Shown here: positions 30,938-36,445 of the stretch, piece by piece | How the letters are laid out: the number at the start of each line of letters is the position of its first letter | How positions within the stretch are numbered: the first letter of the stretch is position 1 | IMG/VR virus record: IMGVR_UViG_3300025379_000030 | Span: 1-36,445 of that record | DNA length: 36,445 nucleotides | Direction: 5' to 3' (one strand) | DNA from: a virus | Position numbers and translations under genes: made by a program | The notes under the pieces: generated by a model | The model's input: only the letters and a program-made list of their open reading frames with translations | What the model was told of the DNA's origin: nothing | Database searches by the model: none

Positions 30938-31629
30938 TGTGGTTCTTCTCCTTCTGCAAACCCTTGCAACTTCATATCATTATGTATCCAATGCCCTGTA
31001 ATCATATACTTAAATCCAGTTTTGACAAGGTGGGCGGTATGAAAATACGGAGCAGAAGATGGAAAAATAATTAAACTATTTGCTTTCGGTTTAATTCCTA
31101 CATCAAATTGTTTTAATTCTAAAGCTTCATCATAATCTATTTCAATCCAAGGTTTTTTCATAACGTCGTTTTTATAGTCTACCATTTTAAAAGAAATTTC
31201 TCCGCCTTCATATTCATCATTCAAATATAAAACAAAAGAATATCTCAGCGATGTGTCGCCTTGTAGTTGATCAAAATGAGAACCCATGCATGTTCCGGTG
31301 TAATATTTTTTAATATCAAACGATGGGAAGAATCTTGGTTCGTCATAGTCTCCTATAGATTCTGCATAGTCTTTAGCAACATTATAAAAAGTATTTTTAA
31401 TTGCATGAAAGATATATGACATGTATCCCAATGACAAAGGATCTTCTAGTTCTTCAATTCTAAGTATATCAAATGACCTAGTCTCTCCATAAATATGATT
31501 TTTGTCACTAGAAGAATGCCATGTCTCCCAACCAGTATCTACTTTTTTTAAAATTTTATTAAAAGTATCAAAATCTGGTATTACGTTCTCGTAATAATTA
31601 ATTTTGTTGTACAATACAGTTTTATCCAT
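30934..31629 (-). CDS. 2OG-Fe(II) oxygenase (array member 5)
   Basis: 231 residues. His118-x-Asp120 (GSHFDQ), His197 (YFHTAH) and Lys207 in the 2-oxoglutarate position. Signature YLNDEYEGGEISF. An insert of about 25 residues after it (KNDVMKKPWIEIDYDE) is shared with the next oxygenase upstream, showing the two are tandem duplicates (both start MDK and share NYYENVIPDFDxF-type sequence). It overlaps the dehydrogenase start by ATGA. Confidence 0.88.
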   Translation of the reverse strand: MDKTVLYNKINYYENVIPDFDTFNKILKKVDTGWETWHSSSDKNHIYGETRSFDILRIEELEDPLSLGYMSYIFHAIKNTFYNVAKDYAESIGDYDEPRFFPSFDIKKYYTGTCMGSHFDQLQGDTSLRYSFVLYLNDEYEGGEISFKMVDYKNDVMKKPWIEIDYDEALELKQFDVGIKPKANSLIIFPSSAPYFHTAHLVKTGFKYMITGHWIHNDMKLQGFAEGEEPQ

Positions 31630-32282
31630 TACATCATTCCATTGTTATTAGGTTCTATACCTTCATGTAAACAATGGCCTGGAACCATATACTTAAAACT
31701 TTTAAAAACGGTGTGGGCAGTGTGATAGTATGGAGCAGAAGATGGGAAGATGACCATGCTATTTGCCTTTGGTTTAATCCCTACATCAAAATGTTTATCT
31801 ATCCTTGCATAAAGATATTGTGGGTGAACAATTACTCTTTCTTTAGCTTCATCATAATCTACAATCTTAAAAGAAATTTCTCCACCTTTATAATCATCAT
31901 TTAGATACATGACCATAGAGTACTTTAAACTTTTATCACCATATTGTTGATCAAAATGAGCACCCATATATGAATCAGGATGGTATCTCTTTATATGAAG
32001 AAATGGGTGCATCTTTAGTTCGTCATAATCACCTAAGGATTCCGCGTAATCTTTACTGGCCTTGTAAAATGCATCTATCAGTGTATTATAAAGATATGAC
32101 AAATTTTCATTATCACTGTCTAGGAATAACATTTGCTCTTCTCCATAAAAAGTAATTGGTTCAGCGCATGAGTTCCATGCTTCCCAACCATCTGCTTTTT
32201 CTAATGCTTCTTTGAATTTATCAAAATCTGGTATTACATTTTCGTAATAATAAATTTTTTCGTGTAATATTTGCTTATCCAT
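31629..32282 (-). CDS. 2OG-Fe(II) oxygenase (array member 4)
   Basis: 217 residues. His109-x-Asp111 (GAHFDQ), His187 (YYHTAH) and Lys197. Signature YLNDDYKGGEISF, followed by an insert like that of member 5. The C-terminus is shorter. It overlaps member 5 by TAATG. The pair differ mainly in residues 35-65, which in this fold often lie near the substrate entry, so they may act on different targets. Confidence 0.88.
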   Translation of the reverse strand: MDKQILHEKIYYYENVIPDFDKFKEALEKADGWEAWNSCAEPITFYGEEQMLFLDSDNENLSYLYNTLIDAFYKASKDYAESLGDYDELKMHPFLHIKRYHPDSYMGAHFDQQYGDKSLKYSMVMYLNDDYKGGEISFKIVDYDEAKERVIVHPQYLYARIDKHFDVGIKPKANSMVIFPSSAPYYHTAHTVFKSFKYMVPGHCLHEGIEPNNNGMM

Positions 32283-32288
32283 ATAGTC

Positions 32289-32966
32289 CTATTTAGTATT
32301 GTAGTTTTCTATTACTGTCCAAAAAAATGGACAAGTAAATCTAAGTCCAGAAGTTACTGTTGTTACTCCATGAACATAATTCATGTCACCTGGGAAAAAG
32401 TATGCAGATCCTGCTTTTGGTTTAATTTTTACATTTTGGGCTGGGAAGTATAATTCTCCACCCTCGTAATCATCATTGAAATAAAAGATTGATGCTATGT
32501 CATAGTATGGGAAAGCGTTTGGCTTACCAGCATCTGGTCCTTCATGTAATTCTTTATCAGCATGTGGAGTTTGATGAGTACCCACTGGCCATTTAACAAC
32601 TGCAGGGCCCGTTGCTCTAACATTTACATTAAAGAACTTATCTACTTTAACTTTAAGTCTTTGTTGCATGTCTTGAATCAAAGGCAAAATTGTTGGATCT
32701 ACTTTTTGTAAAGAAGCGTGCGTTGCAACTCTATCTGCCCAATAATCTGCATCATAAATTACCGTTCCATTTTCATTCTTTTTGCTTTCGGTAACATCCC
32801 AGACTGTGTTGTTGACGGCAAAGTTTCTAAGTTTTTCTTGTTCTTCTGGCGTAAGAAAGTCTGATACTTCTACAATGTTATCTGATGAATCGCCAAAGTA
32901 TCCAGATGGTATAAGTGATACAAACTCACTTTGATTTTCATTTTTATTTACAATATTTTCTTCCAT
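32289..32966 (-). CDS. 2OG-Fe(II) oxygenase (array member 3)
   Basis: 225 residues from the ATG at 32966, which has AAAGG eight bases upstream. A GTG nine bases before it is less likely. His135-x-Asp137 (PHADKE), His199 (YVHGVT) and Arg209 (SGLRFTC). Signature YFNDDYEGGELYF. A longer N-terminal part (about 30 residues) is polar. The start follows the previous stop by one base. Confidence 0.9.
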   Translation of the reverse strand: MEENIVNKNENQSEFVSLIPSGYFGDSSDNIVEVSDFLTPEEQEKLRNFAVNNTVWDVTESKKNENGTVIYDADYWADRVATHASLQKVDPTILPLIQDMQQRLKVKVDKFFNVNVRATGPAVVKWPVGTHQTPHADKELHEGPDAGKPNAFPYYDIASIFYFNDDYEGGELYFPAQNVKIKPKAGSAYFFPGDMNYVHGVTTVTSGLRFTCPFFWTVIENYNTK

Positions 32967-32967
32967 G

Positions 32968-33675
32968 TTACTCACCTTTAATAACTTTCAGTCTTATTAG
33001 TTTAACTTCGTGTTCACCAACTTTTTTACCTTCATGGTTTACAGCATTTCTATAAAAGTCTGAGAACTTACCAGATTTATTAATGTGACCTATTACTTCA
33101 TGGTAACCTATATAATCTTGATGATATGAGATTGGCACTTCATTATAATTTTTGATATGCAATTCTGTATTCTGTAGATTAGTTAAAGATATTGGGATGA
33201 CTGCCATGACTGGAGTCCCTGCTTTAATAGTTATTTCTTTATTAGCTTCTGTAATTCTCCAAGCGCATGGTAAACTACTATTGTAAAAAGAAGTACTAAT
33301 TAATGTTGTAAATGGAGATACGCCAGCTATGTGTTGATTAGGTACTGGCATAGCCAAAAGACTATAATCCTGTGGTGTTTTAAAAATGATCCCAGTGTTA
33401 AAACTTATTGTTGCATTGCCTCTGTTTGGATTGACATACTTTTCTCCAGTTAAAATCTTAACATGGTCTGGTGTTGTATCAACTATGCCATCCCAAATAA
33501 AAGTAATATCTTCAGGGAAAGAGATACCCCAACCTAAACCATTAGCAAGGCTTATTGGGAAACATCTATAAGCATGTAAGTCAGCTGTTTCATCCATCCA
33601 TTCTCTTTTTACATTTAATGGATCTACACTGGCAAACCCTTTGGTCATTTCATAGGCAACGAAATCATCTATCAT
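32968..33675 (-). CDS. Hypothetical protein, possibly DUF6065-like
   Basis: 235 residues from the ATG at 33675, which overlaps the previous stop as TAATG and has AGGTGG upstream. The pattern CFPISLANGLGWGISFPED (about 38-56) and the beta-rich body recall proteins of the DUF6065 type, which is a memory-based and uncertain match. It has no Fe/2OG triad. Such proteins often sit beside 2OG oxygenase or glycan genes, so it may be a partner or substrate-binding protein of the array. Function unknown. Confidence 0.55.
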   Translation of the reverse strand: MIDDFVAYEMTKGFASVDPLNVKREWMDETADLHAYRCFPISLANGLGWGISFPEDITFIWDGIVDTTPDHVKILTGEKYVNPNRGNATISFNTGIIFKTPQDYSLLAMPVPNQHIAGVSPFTTLISTSFYNSSLPCAWRITEANKEITIKAGTPVMAVIPISLTNLQNTELHIKNYNEVPISYHQDYIGYHEVIGHINKSGKFSDFYRNAVNHEGKKVGEHEVKLIRLKVIKGE

Positions 33676-34292
33676 TATTCGGGCCACCTATCAGTTTTGT
33701 CTTTGTCTTTAGTGTAGTAAGATACGATTGTATACTTAATACCATTATTAACAGTACCAAAGCTATGTGAATAATCATGAGTGCCTGGGTAGGCAACCAT
33801 TGTTCCTGGTTCTGGTTTTATTTCAATATCTTTTTTAGGGAAATATATTTCTCCACCGTCAAAATCATTGTTTAAAAAACAAAGAGATGAATAGATACGA
33901 TGTGGGAATGGGTACTCTTCCCCTGGTGTAACGTATTCACTATCTGGATCATATTCACCATCTGCATGGACAATTTGGTAATCGCCTTCAAACCACCTAA
34001 CGATAAACAATGAATCACCGTATATTGGTTCTGTAAAACCTTGGGTCTCAATAATATGTTTAATAATACGTTTACGTAAATTTACGAGTAATTCTATAAC
34101 TATTTTTTCTTTAGGGTTATCAATGTCTAAATGATTCACATCAATAATACGATTATCCCAGAAACTATCATCAGGTCTTTTATTTTCGTCGTCAGGTATT
34201 GTGTGCCAGCCAAGTGGGGCTTCATTCTCAATATAATTAAGAACTGTACTTATCTCTTCTGTACTTAGAAAGTTTGGTTTTACTGATATCAT
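33675..34292 (-). CDS. 2OG-Fe(II) oxygenase (array member 2)
   Basis: 205 residues. His109-x-Asp111 (VHADGE), His176 (YSHSFG) and Lys186 in place of Arg. Signature FLNNDFDGGEIYF, then IKPEPGTMVAYPG. An acidic insert after the HxD (residues 112-128) is peculiar to this copy and could shape the active-site lid. Its stop overlaps the next start as TAATG. Confidence 0.88.
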   Translation of the reverse strand: MISVKPNFLSTEEISTVLNYIENEAPLGWHTIPDDENKRPDDSFWDNRIIDVNHLDIDNPKEKIVIELLVNLRKRIIKHIIETQGFTEPIYGDSLFIVRWFEGDYQIVHADGEYDPDSEYVTPGEEYPFPHRIYSSLCFLNNDFDGGEIYFPKKDIEIKPEPGTMVAYPGTHDYSHSFGTVNNGIKYTIVSYYTKDKDKTDRWPE

Positions 34293-34294
34293 TG

Positions 34295-35092
34295 TTATTG
34301 TGCTTTACTAGGCATGGCATGACCAAACATACCTATAAACTTACGATCCTTTGAATCAAATCCACCAGTTACTGCATGAGCACACTTATACAGATCAGAG
34401 ACAACAAGGTCACCCTGTTGCCATTCGTGAACGATTCTATTCTTTTCATCTTTTGTAACAAAGCTAAGGATATCATTCATTATTGTAGTGAACTTTGTTT
34501 GCTCCATTTTTGTTGATGGTCTCCCATCATAATTATTAAGTTTATACTTACCCCAGAATGGCATACGCAATACAGGCTCATTAGTTATCCAATGATAATT
34601 GACCAATGCGTAATCGTTGATAGCAGGATCAGACCCACCAGCATCTGCAATGCACTTCTTTAAAAACTCTTTGGTGTCATCGGGAAGCGTCTTATAGAAT
34701 TTGCACATATCATAAAAATACGTCTTACCATTTTTTTTATCAATATTAAAGATCTCATTATTCCAATTACCATATATAATACTATTAGTATAATTAAAAT
34801 GTTCTTGGTGCCACGGTACTCGTATGTCATCACCAGTATCATCGCCAGCACCTTTATTCAAGCGTGCATGATCTTCTATATATTCATCGCGGCCACCCTC
34901 TGTCTTGTTAGGGAAACCATTAAATATTTTTCCAAGGGTACGATGAAGTTCGTATTGTTCGTCTATGTCAAGGTTGGCGTTCCTAAAGACAAATACTATG
35001 TCTTTTAATAGCATATCTAAATATAAATCGGGGTTATCTTCAATGTGTTGTAAGCCCGGCCATTCAATAATTTTTGGTGACTTGGATTCCAT
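34295..35092 (-). CDS. TauD/TfdA-like 2OG oxygenase (array member 1)
   Basis: 265 residues. His95-x-Glu97 (PWHQEHF), His239 (KCAHAVTGG) and Arg250 (SKDRKFIG). This is the TauD-type arrangement with long spacing between the metal ligands; Glu in place of Asp is less common. TauD relatives act on small molecules such as taurine, amino acids or sugars. It is the first gene of the array after a non-coding gap with a GC-rich repeat, so a promoter may lie there, though I see no convincing one. Its ribosome site is weak. Confidence 0.75.
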   Translation of the reverse strand: MESKSPKIIEWPGLQHIEDNPDLYLDMLLKDIVFVFRNANLDIDEQYELHRTLGKIFNGFPNKTEGGRDEYIEDHARLNKGAGDDTGDDIRVPWHQEHFNYTNSIIYGNWNNEIFNIDKKNGKTYFYDMCKFYKTLPDDTKEFLKKCIADAGGSDPAINDYALVNYHWITNEPVLRMPFWGKYKLNNYDGRPSTKMEQTKFTTIMNDILSFVTKDEKNRIVHEWQQGDLVVSDLYKCAHAVTGGFDSKDRKFIGMFGHAMPSKAQ

Positions 35093-35141
35093 ACTTACTT
35101 AGTCAACAATTCATAACTTTTACATATATGACAAAAGCCAT

Positions 35142-35185
35142 AATTCGGGAGGGGCGGCGCGGCTTGCATATATCTATCCCGAATT
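35142..35185. repeat. GC-rich inverted repeat in a gap
   Basis: A 9-base perfect inverted repeat (AATTCGGGA / TCCCGAATT) with a 26-base loop lies between the 42-residue gene and the TauD-like gene. Part of the loop (GGGGCGGCGCGGC) is very GC-rich in an AT-rich genome. No T tract follows. It could be a protein-binding site, a structured leader RNA or a recombination site. Confidence 0.5.
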
Positions 35186-35217
35186 TTTATAATTCTTTAA
35201 TGAGATCGTAATATAGC

Positions 35218-35346
35218 TTATTCGTCTTCATCATCGGGAACGCAGTTGGGTACTTCACGACCATTCTTCTTCTTCATGCCACACTGGTGATAACCCTTCC
35301 AGCATTTGCCATAGTGTTCTGTTGCGTATCTAGTATTCCAGTTCAT
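35218..35346 (-). CDS. 42-residue protein with leader and VPNCVP end
   Basis: It starts MNWNTRYATEHYGK, continues CWKGYHQCGMKKKNGREV and ends PNCVPDDEDE. The second part matches, from memory, a short Cys-Trp-Lys-Gly-Tyr...Lys-Lys...Val-Pro-Asn-Cys-Val-Pro peptide seen in many T4-like and marine phage head proteins, although its function there is not known to me. The ATG overlaps the previous stop (ATGA), with GAGGTGA as ribosome site. The three Cys might bind metal or form a disulphide. Confidence 0.65.
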   Translation of the reverse strand: MNWNTRYATEHYGKCWKGYHQCGMKKKNGREVPNCVPDDEDE

Positions 35347-35996
35347 TGATATTTCACCTCACCTACAGCATTTCCCTTATGTTGTGAATTCTTAGTACTA
35401 CCATCAGCAAATGTTACTCTTCCATGTTGAAATGGTATAGCACCTACGAATGGTGTAGTACTAATATGATTTTTGGGAATATAGTAAGTACCAAATGCTG
35501 CTTCGGGACTTGTAGAGTCACGGCTAATTATATGTTCTTCTGGCATACCTTTTATTAATCCATGTGCTTTATATCTAAAACTACCATCTGATTGTTTTTC
35601 AGCAGCAGGTTGATTGTGTTTTATAAAATGTCCTATCCCACTATGACGTGGGTCAATAAATACTGTATTCTCCCAATTTTCAGTATAGCGTCCTTGTGTG
35701 TCTAGATTTTTATAGCTATCGGGACGAGTAGTCTTATAAGTCTCTTGTGCTTTAGGTGATAAGGTTTTAGTATAACTACCATCACTTCCAAGTGTGTAGT
35801 TACTACCACCAGTTGTACCACCATCAAAGAAGAAGTCGGTATTTATTTCACCAGAAAATCCAGTAACTTTTTTGCCCTGTGGTACAGTAGGGAGTTTGTG
35901 TGAAGACCACTCATTCCAATCAATTGAAGACAGAGGCTCCCATGGTATCCACTTACGGGTATTTTTATCAGTAGCGTATCTAGCTTTCCAGTTCAT
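35343..35996 (-). CDS. Hypothetical protein with MNWxxRYA leader
   Basis: The ATG at 35996 is chosen because it overlaps the previous stop (TAATG) and gives the start MNWKARYATDKNTRK; an upstream start would cut into the previous gene. 217 residues. It has an aromatic N-terminal part (WIPWEPLSSIDWNEW), a Gly/Thr/Ser-rich middle and a beta-type C-terminal half (HGLIKGMPEEHIISRDS; FGTYYIPKNHI). No Cys cluster and no catalytic motif are recognised. The leader is shared with both neighbours. Confidence 0.6.
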   Translation of the reverse strand: MNWKARYATDKNTRKWIPWEPLSSIDWNEWSSHKLPTVPQGKKVTGFSGEINTDFFFDGGTTGGSNYTLGSDGSYTKTLSPKAQETYKTTRPDSYKNLDTQGRYTENWENTVFIDPRHSGIGHFIKHNQPAAEKQSDGSFRYKAHGLIKGMPEEHIISRDSTSPEAAFGTYYIPKNHISTTPFVGAIPFQHGRVTFADGSTKNSQHKGNAVGEVKYQ

Positions 35997-36316
35997 TATT
36001 CGTCCATCAGATCTTTCCAATAGTCATCGTTGGCTTCGCGAGTGCCCTGTTGGTTACATTCTTTACAACCACGTCCTAAGCAATTAACGCAAGGATCAGT
36101 TATTTTACCTGTTCCATTGCAATTAATACAATCACGCCCATGCAGTATTGTTCGAACATATTTACCAGTTCCTTCACAAGAAGGACAATTTGGAAGAGAT
36201 TCATATTGACGCATCTTCTTTACCATTTCAGCAGTGCTTTCAAAACTTTCATCAGGAGTAAAGTCAGCATCAATGCTTAGTTCTTTATCGTTAGCGTATC
36301 TAAGATTCCAGTTCAT
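35996..36316 (-). CDS. Stand-alone DnaJ-type zinc-finger protein
   Basis: 106 residues. It starts MNWNLRYAND. Four CxxC units form a full DnaJ central zinc domain: Cys44/47 (CPSCEGTG), 63/66 (CINCNGTG), 76/79 (CVNCLGRG) and 84/87 (CKECNQQG). There is no J domain or substrate-binding part, so it cannot work as a normal DnaJ with DnaK. Such domains bind unfolded protein or act as thiol or metal modules. Together with the leader this suggests a small head-associated or assembly-helper protein. Confidence 0.8.
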   Translation of the reverse strand: MNWNLRYANDKELSIDADFTPDESFESTAEMVKKMRQYESLPNCPSCEGTGKYVRTILHGRDCINCNGTGKITDPCVNCLGRGCKECNQQGTREANDDYWKDLMDE

Positions 36317-36317
36317 A

Positions 36318-36445
36318 CTATTCCTCGTCGATCATACCAATTATAGAGTAAGCGTGTTGTGTTAAATTATTTGCATGCTTTATTAAACTGTCTTTCATAG
36401 CATCGTTGTATTCTTTGTACTTTTCATTAGGAGTCTCTATGTGGT
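36318..36445 (-). CDS. C-terminal part of a gene, 5' end outside window
   Basis: An open frame enters from the right edge and ends with TAG one base before the next start. The visible 41 residues are polar and helical (NEKYKEYNDAMKDSLIKHAN) and end IIGMIDEE. Nothing identifies the family. It belongs to the same operon as the leader-bearing genes that follow. Confidence 0.55.
   Translation of the reverse strand, partial: HIETPNEKYKEYNDAMKDSLIKHANNLTQHAYSIIGMIDEE

Noticed and set aside
1-36445. Insertion sequences, integrase or attachment sites
   Set aside because: I saw no transposase or integrase motif, no terminal inverted repeats flanking a gene and no repeated tRNA ends.

Overview
The window looks like a continuous piece of a large, AT-rich tailed-phage genome (Caudoviricetes). 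Every gene I can support is on the minus strand, so transcription runs from high to low coordinates. Genes are packed very tightly, with many ATGA and TAATG stop/start overlaps. There is a portal-like protein, four phage-style tRNAs squeezed between genes, and a long series of small proteins with no cellular housekeeping role. The host cannot be read directly. An HNH-like protein (25887-26324) and a papain-like protease (24826-25557) resemble, from memory, families common in actinobacteria and their phages, so a low-GC aquatic actinobacterial host is a reasonable but unproven guess. No stretch longer than 300 bases lacks a gene. The largest non-coding gap (12372-12599) holds two tRNAs.

Layout in order of transcription, right to left. 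(1) 35218-36445: a partial gene, then three small proteins that start with the same leader, Met-Asn-Trp-x-x-Arg-Tyr-Ala, including a stand-alone DnaJ-type zinc-finger protein. (2) 28314-35092: a run of eight Fe(II)/2-oxoglutarate oxygenase genes (seven prolyl-hydroxylase-like, one TauD-like) with one short-chain dehydrogenase and one unassigned protein among them. (3) 19215-28250: mixed genes including Cys-rich proteins, an HNH-like protein, another leader-bearing protein, a papain-like protease, a GNAT domain fused to low-complexity repeats, a Dps-like ferritin and a metallophosphoesterase. (4) 16997-19155: a probable lysis or cell-wall group with an unknown acidic protein, a YiiX/NlpC-like hydrolase, a 57-residue protein and a holin-like membrane protein. 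(5) 12444-16988: four tRNAs (Asp, Asn, Gln, Ile2) interleaved with a secreted protein, an SGNH hydrolase, two methyltransferases, a ninth 2OG oxygenase and a glycosyltransferase-like protein. This looks like a glycan or surface-modification island. (6) 4948-12371: a block of zinc-binding proteins, several very Cys-rich. (7) 1-4888: likely structural genes ending with the portal-like protein and two small genes.

Three features stand out. The first is the density of 2OG oxygenases: nine in 36 kb, with two tandem duplications around a dehydrogenase. The second is a recurring N-terminal leader on otherwise unrelated proteins, which could be a capsid-targeting or processing signal. The third is the large set of DnaJ-like or treble-clef zinc proteins lying between structural genes. 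How these act together is inference: a plausible picture is that the phage loads its capsid with zinc proteins and carries enzymes that hydroxylate, methylate or glycosylate proteins or surface sugars.
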